From contig QAOA01003708.1 of the NCBI GenBank assembly GCA_003255065.1, positions 62,001-126,000 on the forward strand: 64,000 bases of DNA. Reading direction: 5' to 3'. The notes beneath the pieces were generated by a model that saw nothing but the letters and a program-made list of their open reading frames with translations, made no database searches and had not been told where the DNA came from. Source of the stretch: Cercis canadensis (Eukaryota > Streptophyta > Magnoliopsida > Fabales > Fabaceae). A program made the position numbers and the translations under genes. This document shows, in pieces, positions 49,286-58,730 of the stretch. Within the stretch, counting starts at the first letter, position 1; each line of letters starts with the position of its first letter.

Positions 49286-49555
49286 TGCCTCTGTTCTCTC
49301 CAAACAATCGAAATAGATAGCTATCAACATTTGAAGGCTTTACCAGACAGGATCTGCAACCTCACATCGATTCAACATATGACCATAAGTCGTTGTAGTA
49401 ATTTGGAGTCACTTCCAGAAGGTTTGCATGGCCTTACCAATTTACAGAAATTACTAATTTGAGATTGTCCCCTCTTGAGGGAAAGATGCAAGAGAGAAAT
49501 AGGTGCAGATTGGCCCAAAATTGCTCATGTCCCAGACATAATCCTCTACCGCTAA
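49286..49555 (+). pseudogene. Detached C-terminal LRR tail of an NLR gene
   Basis: In one frame the segment reads LCSLQTIEIDSYQHLKALPD, then RICNLTSIQHMTISRCSNLE, SLPEGLHGLTNLQKLLI, stop, [30 protein letters not shown], stop. This is the standard last two LRRs and terminal signature of CC-NB-LRR proteins. A TGA at 49460-49462 interrupts it. It lies about 530 bp beyond the stop of the upstream open frame, same strand, so it is most likely the original 3' end of that gene, cut off by earlier mutations. Confidence 0.82.
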
Positions 49556-50506
49556 AATATGATTGCCCTGTTACTCGAAAGAATATAGTATTTGATAATG
49601 GCTTTAGTTTTCTTATCTCATGTTTTGAACTTCTTAATTACTAATGGTTCTTGATTGGGATATTTTCAAGTGAAGTAGGAAGTAATAAGAAAAAGTGCCT
49701 CTAAGTTCCTTTAGGTAAAAAATGATTCCAAAAGTAATTTTGCTCAAATTGCAGAATTTTGTGTGAGTTTACAAAGTAGAATCTTAACTTCAAGATTTCG
49801 GTAACAATAGTGAGCTTCCTTTTCCTCGCCTGAGGCACTGTGAGAAATATATAAATTATTTTGTGAGTAATGCTACTTTTATGAGGCACTGTTAAAAATG
49901 TACAAGTTATTTTGTGAGTAATGCTATTTCTATAATATTTCAGGAATTGCTTAGCTTGATACGCTATATGATTGCCAATAATATAATTCTCTTTTATTTG
50001 TCAATGCAAATCAACTTTCTTTATTATTATTTGATTATATGAAGACATTTGATTCTTATCTAGGAAAACAATGATGGTATAGATTTTGATAATGATTAGG
50101 ATAAAAGAAAAAGAAGGAAAAACACAATAAATAATAGAAAAAGAGGATCTTTGCTGTGAACCATTTTTCTAGAGAGGAAGAGTAGTAATTCGTTTGTGGA
50201 AAAGATAGGAGTGGAGCATTTTTCAAGATATTAGGACAAATTAAAGGAAGTTGAAGATTCAGAAGTATTCATGGAATTTTTTTTGGGCCACAACATAGAT
50301 ATCTAAAATATCTAACAATATGAAGAGGAAGAGGAAAAAATTAACCAATGTACACAACACATACATTACAAATTATAATTGATTGAGGTAATCTTTTTAA
50401 AGACAAAGTTATCATTTTACGCCACAAGACTTTATTATAATTTCTAAAAAGTTTTTTATATCTAAAAATAAATATGTGTATTCAAGATACCCTGACTTAA
50501 AAAAAA
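49556..50506. other. Intergenic, no gene seen
   Basis: AT-rich sequence with a short direct repeat ('gaggcactgt', 'ttattttgtgagtaatgcta') at about 49830-49925. Nothing further could be supported. Confidence 0.6.
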
Positions 50507-51040
50507 GAGTAAAACCCCTTTTTGGTCCTTGAAAGATTGTTTCAGTGACACTTTAGTCCTCCAATCATTTTTACCGACACTTTAGTCCTTGAAAGATCAT
50601 TCCGTCCGCCATTTTAGTCCTCCGCTAGGGTCCGTTAATGAGACTTAACAGAAAATGCCACGTGGCACGTTAAGTGCTGACGTATCCGTTATGTGCTGAC
50701 GTGACACATTAAATTTTTTTTAAAAAAATCTCTCCTCTCTTATTTCTCTCTCTCTTCCCCAGAAAATTATAATTTGACCCTAAAACTCTTTAAATATTAC
50801 TTTTTAAGAGTAAAACCCATTTTTGGTCTTTGAAAGATTGCTTCGGTGACACTTTAGTCCTCCAATCATTTTTACCGACACTTTAGTCCTTGAAAGATCA
50901 TTCCGTCCGCCATTTTAGTCCTCCGCTAGGGTCCGTTAATGAGACTTAACAGAAAATGCCACGTGGCACGTTAAGTGCTGACGTGTCCGTTATGTGCTGA
51001 TGTGACACATTAAATTTTTTTTTAAAAAATCTCTCCTCTC
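50507..51040 (+). mobile_element. Tandemly duplicated MULE-like terminal sequence, period about 302 bp
   Basis: Two copies of about 240 bp start at 50507 and 50808 with 'gagtaaaaccc' and carry 'ttggtccttgaaagattg', 'cactttagtcctccaatc', 'tccgtccgccattttagtcc', 'gggtccgttaatgagact' and 'atgccacgtggcacgtt'. They differ at a few sites only. Each resembles one arm of a Mutator-like TIR. The 44 bp between them match the inside of the MITE at 20517-20932 in reverse orientation. No opposing arm was found downstream, so this is a solo or rearranged element end. Confidence 0.6.
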
Positions 51041-51350
51041 TTATTTCTCTCTCTCTTCCCCTCTTCTCTCATTTCTCTCTCTCTTTCTTCCTCGTCTCTC
51101 TCATTTTTTTCTCTCTCTCTTCCCTGTCTCTCCTTCTCACTCTCATCTCTCTTTCTCTCCACCATCTGCCTCTCACTCTCATCTCTCTCTCTCCTCCATT
51201 TCCCTCTCACTCTCATCTCCCTCTCTCCTCCATTTCCCTCTCACTCTCATCTCTCTCTCTCTACCATCTCCATCTCCCTCTCACTCTCATCTCTCTCTCT
51301 CTCCTCCATTTCCCTCTCACTCTCATCTCTCTCTCTCTCTCCACCATCCT
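51041..51350 (+). repeat. CT-rich minisatellite
   Basis: Pyrimidine-only tract made of repeated 'ccctctcactctcatctc' and 'tctctcctccattt' blocks with a period near 40 bp. A minus-strand open frame here (Arg/Glu-rich) is a by-product of the repeat and not a gene. Confidence 0.9.
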
Positions 51351-51357
51351 CACCACC

Positions 51358-51612
51358 TACCTGTTATAGTAAGACTTTTGGAAGCCCTTGGCGAGTCCAG
51401 TACCGGCGATAGCACCAACAACCTGTGCTACTATGTACAGCAAAGCTATGACACCTTCCTTCCCAGAGAAGCGTTGCTATGAACTCAGCGATGAGGGCTC
51501 TGTAGAAAGACTACTTTGTTAGCTCCTCTGCATCGATCAAAGGTGTTGGTGGTGGATCGTGGTAGTTTTTAACTGAGTACTCTCCTCCTTGGGTGGACTT
51601 AGTCCATGAACT
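51358..51612 (-). pseudogene. PIP aquaporin pseudogene fragment
   Basis: The minus strand reads [25 protein letters not shown], stop, [15 protein letters not shown]. This is the N-terminus and first helix of a PIP2-type plasma-membrane aquaporin, with TAG replacing the conserved Trp of ELTKWSFYRA. It then jumps, with a frame change, to [20 protein letters not shown] and GFQKSYYNR, which belongs to the third helix and loop. The second helix and first NPA motif are deleted. The ALLYIVAQ piece carries several changes from the family (VVGAIAGTG where CLGAICGVG is usual). It is clearly non-functional. Confidence 0.82.
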
Positions 51613-51797
51613 TAGAGGTCCATCAGTGAATGTAATTGCACCATGATTGCTAACTCACGATCAGAACTCGTTTGGCCCCCCAATTAACAGAAATGTGGTT
51701 GAAAGAACCTAGAGCTGCTGCCTTTAGATAATCTAAAAATTCATAATAATTTTTTTTTTTTTTTNATTTTTTTTTTATAGAACAAATTCATAATATT

Positions 51798-52314
51798 GTT
51801 AAAACAGAGAAAGTGTAGGGTGTCTGTGAGAGAAATATGTTGCAGTACCTCATCGAACCGTTCTAAACCAGGCATCCATTCCTCCACGTCAAATTTACGA
51901 TAAGCAGGTGTGCCTAAATCTTCAGAGGCCATATCCAAAGTTCTGCAGGAAAACTCAATGTTAAAACTGAGAAAGTGTAGGGTGTCTGTGAGAGAAATAT
52001 GTTGCAGTACCTCATCGAACCGTTCTAAACCAGGCATCCATGCCTCCACGTCAAATTTACGATAAGCAGGTGCGCCTAAATCTTCAGAGGCCATATCCAA
52101 AGTTCTGCAGGAAAACTCAATCATCACAAATTGACTAAATGAATCTATGTTAAATCAAGAAAAGATGAGAAAGTCTTACTTAAAATGTAGCCCCAGTGAT
52201 GAGAAGAGGTCTTCTTCAATTTTAATAAGCTCTTCATGGTAATATTCATTCTCTTCTGAGCGGCAAAAAACAAACATCTCCACCTTGTTGAACTGGTGAA
52301 CTCGGTAAAGACCC
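51798..52314 (-). pseudogene. Organellar-type seryl-tRNA synthetase gene fragment with a duplicated exon
   Basis: Exon A (52314-52180) encodes [44 protein letters not shown]. Exon B (52104-52011) encodes TLDMASEDLGAPAYRKFDVE, AWMPGLERFDE. These are class II motif-2-adjacent segments of seryl-tRNA synthetase. Splice sites flank both (acceptor ctgcag, donors gtaag and gtact) and the phases match. A 162-bp unit containing exon B is repeated in tandem: 51960-52121 and 51798-51959, so a second exon B lies at 51942-51849 with E for A in VEAWMP. Exon B is 94 nt, so splicing in both copies would shift the frame. Neither the N-terminal arm nor the ATP-binding C-terminal exons are nearby. Single N at 51765. 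Confidence 0.82.
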
Positions 52315-52461
52315 CTACTCAGTATTAGTTAAAAGCAGAAAATTCAGAAAAGGCACATATATAACAACATCAACATGATTATAAAACTGACATTTCTGGA
52401 ATAATAATAACAGTGATTCTTGAAGTTTCCCCTAAGCAAAACGAGGAGCTATATACATCAA

Positions 52462-52930
52462 GGCCAAGAGAAGAACAACAAAGTCTCAGCAATGGCTGCA
52501 GAGCATCATAGAAGTGAAGCTCCAAGACGTCAGTACTATAGCTCTCGCTACAGTCCAAATAATGGGCGTTCGAGGAGATTTAAGGTTAGGATTTGAAGTG
52601 TAAAAATCCATGAAGGATATATCTGACAAATAATAGTTGGCATAGACAACACATGGCCAGTTTCTGATAACAGATTTTCGCGGTGGTGATCTATATCATT
52701 TGTCAATGAACAGCAAGGATCACGATTAAAGGCCAATTATGAGGTGAATTGGGACAAGGATGGCTTTTTACAGAACTCGAGGAATCAGGGCCAAGAGAAG
52801 AATAACAGAGTCTCAGCAATGGCTGCAGAGCATCACAGAAGTGAAGCTCCAAGACGTCAGTACTACAGCTCTCGCTACAGTCCAGATAATGGGCGTCCAA
52901 GGAGATTTAAGGTTAGGATTTGAAGTGTAA
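52462..52930 (+). pseudogene. Duplicated terminal-exon fragment of an unidentified gene
   Basis: A block of about 142 bp occurs twice, at 52462-52603 and 52789-52930 (offset 327 bp). In the longer frame the second copy encodes QQGSRLKANYEVNWDKDGFL, QNSRNQGQEKNNRVSAMAAE, HHRSEAPRRQYYSSRYSPDN, GRPRRFKVRI, stop (from about 52711 to 52923). The first copy repeats the last 43 residues with N/D, S/P and K/R changes; about half the differences are synonymous. The Arg/Tyr/Ser-rich end suggests a nuclear or RNA-related protein, but I do not recognise the family. No start codon or upstream exon can be supported. Confidence 0.5.
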
Positions 52931-54556
52931 AGGGGCTTTCCTTGTTTTCTAGCTTGCAAGTATATGTTTAGTCATGGTATTTGGTTCTCTAGTTGGACTG
53001 ACAAGACTGCCAATATTGACCAAAAGACCTTGTATTTGATGCAGGAGTAAGGAGTTAGATGCATTTCGTTTATGACTGAGCTCAAGATTGGATTCTTCTG
53101 GTATATTGACCGCACACAATGTCTGAGGATAATTGACTTCTATTGTCTACTCTTGAGGAAGTTATTGTGATGACAGTTTATTATTCGACATTCTCAATTT
53201 CTATAGTAATTTTAGCAATTAAACACTTGTAAGATGGCTGTTATGGGTACTTATACTCTATAATTGTATATCCTTAACTTTTGTTTTACTTACCCGTTTT
53301 CTTGTGACGCGGTGCAGTTTGTTATCAATAGCCAACTATGTGCTTTGGGCTGCTTCAAATGTCAACCTATCATGTTAGTTGAACGTAATATCTTGATTTT
53401 GTTCTATTAAGTGTTTAACAGAAAGGAAAAAGAAAGATAAAAGCTAATGTCATTAAGATTTGAAGTAAGTGATAAAAGCGAGAAGAATCTCTAACTCACA
53501 CGTTTTATTTTCATTCTATCTCTTCTTTTAGGGTTTAGCCCACGATAAACCGATGAATGTCGTACTAACTTTTGCTACAGTCATTAACGGATTTATTATT
53601 CTTGTAGTCCCTAATTCTACTTGATTTTGCATGCGTTGTAAGGTTTCTAGATTTATAAGTTGGACCCCCTTAGCTATCTGAGTGAGCTTTACACGAATAA
53701 TTGCTAAATTGGCTAGCTTCTGATCAACTACCACAGAAATAGGCTCCCAAAAACAATACTACATGAATACAGAACCTATAACTTGTTCTTTTTCTGCTGC
53801 TACCAATAATTATAATCAGTTGGGAACAGAGTTAGTTGGACGTCAAAGATAAGGAATAGACAAGAACATGGGACTAAGGAGTAAGGAGAACCAGTGAACG
53901 GCAACGGAAGTACGTGGATTAAGAGCCGGAATGGGACTAAAATATCCAACCGATAACTGCTGGAATGTTTTTTCCAACTGCAAGATGGGGTTTTAGATGT
54001 TACCTAACTATGACCCAAAGAATAAAACTTAACCATGCGTGGGTTCATGGCAAAAAAAAATAAAAATAAAATGCAGTGGATTAGCTATAAACCACGGCAA
54101 CTGAGTAGGTGCAATAGCGATTGCCAAAAAATTAAAATTTAATTAGCTGCTGAATATTGACAAGGAATATTCTATTATTATTACTTTCATGACCGCCTGT
54201 CCTTGTAAAAATTACCGATTACTAGATTTAACTGATAAACTCATGTTTCATTTGACAAGCATCAAGATCAAAGCCAAGAGGATTTCATGAACTCATCAGT
54301 GAAGGAAATTATCTGATTTTTTCAAACTCCTACAAAACAAGCACACAATGTACAGTTAGCATGAGATGGATTGCCATCCGATCTTAACTCTACCATAATA
54401 ATACCATAATTTACACTTGGACACATGTCAGGAGAGCTTTCAACCATCTCAAGCACATCACCGGAACAACCTACATGTATTCACACAAGCAAAATTCTAT
54501 CCCAAAAAGGGGGGAAAAAAGAAGAAGAATGAATGAATATTAGATCATATTCATAT
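52931..54556. other. Intergenic, no gene recognised
   Basis: Short open frames only, for example 68 codons on the minus strand at 53528-53734, without family resemblance. The last 200 bp form the 3' flank of the minus-strand ZCF37-like gene. Confidence 0.55.
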
Positions 54557-55360
54557 TCACCAGCTTTTCTGATGGCCATGTTTTGTTGCAGACTCGTGTT
54601 TTAAGGCCCCAGAATTGCAACTTCTTGGAGAAAGTAAGCCATCAGTCACCATCTTCTTCTCACTGAGTCCTCTTACATAATCCTTCTTCTTTTCACTTAA
54701 TCCTCTTACATAATCTTTCTTCTTCTCTGACCTTGTTGATTTTGAGCTATCCTTCAATGTGGGGACTACATACCACAGAATACAGATGCAAAGAGTTGCA
54801 GCAGATCGCCCAAAAAAAGTCAACAATAACAAAATCAATATCAAGACAAGTGGCAGATAGAAAGATGGGCGTCTCCACATATCCCACTTGCTCTTATTCC
54901 AAGAAGACCTCTTCTTCTTCTTTTCAGTATCCAACTTGGGTTGCTTTCTTTCTTCCACAGCAGCAGAGGATTGATCAATTGCAGATTTATCCATTGGAAT
55001 TGCCTCTGAGTTAGTTTTCACATGCCTGTCTTTGACCTCTTCTTTCTTGTGTTTTTCGTCCTTCTTTTTCACTTTGATTACTATAGGGACAACATCATCT
55101 GAGTTGGAGTACACAAAACGAACAACAGAGACGTCGTGAGGGTTCATCTGTGAGTAAATCTTCTGCCTTCTCTCATCAAGATCAGCTAGAAGTGCAGAAA
55201 ATTTGTCTAGCCCACGTGCGGAATATGGGTTACTATTCTTGCTATCCTTGCCATGACTTCTGCAGAAGATCTTCTTCTGGGATTTTCTACCCGGACTGTC
55301 ACAGAATCGATCATCTTCTTCTTCGTCATGAAAAGTGCCGCAGACAAAATGGTTCATCAT
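54557..55360 (-). CDS. ZCF37-like membrane protein of unknown function
   Basis: A single-exon gene of 267 residues. The N-terminus MNHFVCGTFHDEEED and the block NPYSARGLDKFSALLADLDE, RRQKIYSQMNP (44-73) are the conserved signature of the plant ZCF37-like family. A FVYSN-V-PIVIKVK segment (82-98) follows. Residues 99-165 are Lys/Glu-rich and disordered-looking. A long hydrophobic segment FYLPLVLILILLLLTFFGRS to about residue 201 is one or two membrane spans. The tail has two perfect 11-residue repeats SEKKKDYVRGL (211-232) plus a partial third, encoded by a 33-bp tandem repeat at about 54664-54729. MM at the start leaves a one-codon ambiguity. The role is unknown; the Arabidopsis relative is a small intronless gene of unknown function, to my recollection. 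Confidence 0.8.
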   Translation of the reverse strand: MMNHFVCGTFHDEEEDDRFCDSPGRKSQKKIFCRSHGKDSKNSNPYSARGLDKFSALLADLDERRQKIYSQMNPHDVSVVRFVYSNSDDVVPIVIKVKKKDEKHKKEEVKDRHVKTNSEAIPMDKSAIDQSSAAVEERKQPKLDTEKKKKRSSWNKSKWDMWRRPSFYLPLVLILILLLLTFFGRSAATLCICILWYVVPTLKDSSKSTRSEKKKDYVRGLSEKKKDYVRGLSEKKMVTDGLLSPRSCNSGALKHESATKHGHQKSW

Positions 55361-56132
55361 ATGGAAATATGGGTTTTGGAGCTCAAGGTGTTTAGTTTGA
55401 GAAATTTTGGTAGATTGAAATTACATAGGAGGGGAGACCCAGAAATGTATATATATTCAAGGTCTTTTCTGCAGAGATGACTGGATCCAATTCCAACTAG
55501 GCTTCAGGGTCAAATCAAAAGGTTTGAAATTAACGAAATCCTATAGAAGTTTCCGATGAGGCTATCGCGTTCTTGACTTCTTGCGCTTTCTTTATTTAGT
55601 CTTCTAGACCGTGTATATGAATGAATGAAGATCTTGGAAAATAAATTAATAGTACATTATAGAATAGAAAAAAATGTTACTTGAGGAGGAGGTCTTGACT
55701 AATTAAGTCTATGGTTCACGAATATAATAAATTCCAAAATGACGCCAATATTTTACATGGCTGAAAGAGCATAAAATATTAGATTGAAATTAAAGCAATA
55801 TCTTCTAGAAGAATTAGATTGATTGAAATTAAATGGCTGAAAGGGTAGTTGGTTGGCAACGAAAAAAACATTGGAGCTATTTGTTCACATCATGAATTCG
55901 AGATATATTATTATTCTCGGTTGATTGATCTTGTTTGAAAATTGTGAGCCCTATTTAATTTTGGGGATAGAGAAGAAGTTTTCTGATGGTATTCATTACG
56001 GCATTTGAGTCAGTTATAGAATAATTAGTTATAAAATATTGGGTTTAATTTACATTTGACATTGGGTGTAAAACTAAATTCAAGCTATGTCAAATAAAAA
56101 AACTTCAAGCTATGTCTTTAAATTAATTTTTA

Positions 56133-56390
56133 GGTTTAAATGTACTACATGTCCATATAGTTTGGATGAATTTTAAATCACGTCCCTATAAATTTTTTTT
56201 TCTCTTTTAGAATTTTTATAGTTTAATTTTTTTTTAATTAGATATCTACCATCACTTCCAGTTATAACTTTATTAATTTATTGCTTACATGACAAATAGT
56301 TTGTCTATGTGACAATAAAAGAAACTAACGTAATGCTAAAGTGACACAAAAATTATCATCTCATCATATTTTTCATTAAAAATTATTAAT
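56133..56390 (+). mobile_element. Solo arm of the Pack-MULE TIR family
   Basis: The sequence follows the left arm of the element at 4116 block by block: ggtttaaatgtact tip, 'gaattttaaat', 'ttttttctctttt', 'tttttttaatta', 'tataactttattaattta', 'acatgacaaatagtttgtct', 'atgtgacaataaaag', 'acacaaaaattatcatctca'. No partner arm was found downstream, so it is a solo TIR or a deleted element. Confidence 0.75.
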
Positions 56391-57764
56391 TATACTATCT
56401 ATAAAAGCGCAAGAAAAGTGATATAATAAGATCATATTGCTCCTCATGCTAGTCCTTTCGTGTTTTTGTGAACTCGTAGAATCAATTCTTATCCAAAAAC
56501 TAGATGGAAACAAACTGAATCAAAAAATATATATCATTATCATTAATTATTAGACCATCTCTAGTAAGTTGCTTTTCCCTTTTAGTGAGTTTCAGTTAAC
56601 TGAAAATTCTAAGCATGTATTTAATCAGTTAGCAAGCCAAACAGCCCAAGTTGTGCTTTAATATTTGCGCTGAAGTTGTAGATCACACTGCTGTCACAAG
56701 AAATATTGCCAAGTAAGACTTTGCTTGTTTCTCTGTAGCAATATTATATTCATTGTCAATGAATGGAAGAAATTACTCCAAAAATCCATTAAGAAAAATG
56801 GTTATTTTATATCTTTCCAGAGATAACATGACTTTGCTTCAGATGTGCAGAAATCCTGTGTTTCCACATCTTGACTAGCATACTTTTCTCTCAACCATTT
56901 GCGTAGAAAGTAGGTTTGCCCAAGTTTCTAAGGGTAATAATTGAAACATTCACACCATTCACATGGCAACTTTTTATGTACATCTCAGAACTGATATCTA
57001 TCCCTATAGTTTCCAGAACTTCGGTGGATAATTAAGTGGGTTTAGCGAACAAAGAAGCACTTTAATAGGGAAATCCTTTTCAATCTTCAAAATCATCTGC
57101 GCGCGTTGACGCAGAAATTTAACCTTCGTCTGCTACTGGGAAAACAATATTCTGAAATAGTTTTCGATATTTAGTGCAATAAAAGATACAAATCAATAGC
57201 CAAAGAAAAAAAAAAAAACATTGATAAATATCATTTTATTTTATTTGTTTTGGTAAAGACACTAGTCATTTTGTAAAAGCAAATTTACCGTCAATCCACT
57301 CATGAGAATCGACCTGGAGTTAATAATTATTTACACTGTGACAACTTACAACACGTCAAAAGAGATTTTTTTAACAACTAATATGTTCTCCTGACCTGAC
57401 AATAGTTCCCAAAAATCTGAAGTCAGCAAGAAATAGTCAGAAAAAAGAAAAAGACAAAAGATAACGTGTTATCTTTAAATAGTTGTGGATGTACACTAAA
57501 ATAAATAAATAGATGTGGATGGCGCTGGCTGGCGCCTATTAGATATGGATTGAAGATATCCAAGTCCTTTTTTTTTTTCCCTCTCATTTAATCGTTCTTC
57601 TCTTGTAAACGGGAAAAATAATTTTTGTCATTTTGTCCGTTTTCCTGTTTTAAGACGGAGTAGTTATTTGTTTAAATTAGACACTTTGCTACTGATTTAA
57701 ATTAGACAATTACCTTGTCTTAATAGGAAGAAGATGAATTGTCTTGCCCGCTGAATTTTATTCT

Positions 57765-58026
57765 GGGGTGCTATGCCACATTTTTTTTATGTGACATAAG
57801 TTACATTTTTAATTCTTTTATATAATTTTAATTTTATATTATATCAATTTAACATAGTTAATATAATTTAAATTTTATTAAATTAATATCTAAATTATAT
57901 TAAAAAATTTAAATAAGCCTAATAAAATTTAAATTATATAAACTTATACAATATATAAAAAATTTATGTAAAAAAAAATAAGATGTGACTTATACCACGT
58001 AAAAAAGTGTTAGCATAACACCCCAC
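57765..58026. mobile_element. MITE with TIRs and 9-bp TSD
   Basis: The left end ggggtgctatgccacatttt and the complement of the right end (gtggggtgttatgctaacac) are inverted copies; matching continues through 'gtgacataagt' and 'gtggtataagt' into an AT-only centre. The 9-bp direct repeat ttttattct flanks it at 57756-57764 and 58027-58035. The TSD size suggests a MULE- or hAT-like origin. Confidence 0.75.
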
Positions 58027-58730
58027 TTTTATTCTCGTTTCACATTCCTTGCGACAAAAACATTGAAATTGTCTTCTCCAAAAAAAAAAAAAACATTGAA
58101 ATTGTGTAGCAATAAACTACGGAATGGCCAAAAATACGGAAGGCGCGTACATTTTGCCAACATTTAAAAAAATGCAATTTCAGCCGTCAATATTCTGAAT
58201 CTGCTAAGATGGGACGTAGAAAATATTTTATACGCTCAGCATAGCATATATCGCACTACTAATATATTATAATGTCCTTGTGCCAGATCGCTAACCAGCA
58301 ACCATATTGTCAACTTTAATGACAACAAATATTTGACATGTTCTATGTGATTATAAGGTGTTTTCCCATTATTATAACTCTAGTAAACAAGTGATTGTCA
58401 AAACACCATGTTTAATTTAATGATAGTGAACTTCATGATTATTTATCTTTTGGTTTTCAAAGTTTCAATGGCTGACTTTCCAGGGAGATAGTAAAGTACC
58501 TCTCACCACGTTGGCCAAAGAAAGAAAAAATCATTTCAACACATGACAACATAAATATATTGGCCAACCATTTTAATTTTCTGCTGTGATTTCTGAAAGA
58601 AAAACAAAAAAATCTTATCAACTTGACAGTATTTTATTACATTATAATTTTCAATAGCAATATTTGTTGAAGTCCAGCATAAATGAAAAGGATATGACTT
58701 ATACCTCAACAGCATAGATCAAAGATCACA

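Larger units (their letters stand above)
55361..58730. other. Intergenic region with transposon ends
   Basis: It holds the promoter side of the ZCF37-like gene, a solo MULE arm (56133-56390) and a 262-bp MITE (57765-58026). The rest, including 56400-57750, shows no gene. Confidence 0.6.

Noticed and set aside
51022..51216. Arg/Glu-rich minus-strand open frame
   Set aside because: It is a direct consequence of the CT-rich minisatellite; no gene context.
54733..55480. Plus-strand open frames over the ZCF37-like gene
   Set aside because: They are antisense shadows; the minus-strand frame has the family signature.
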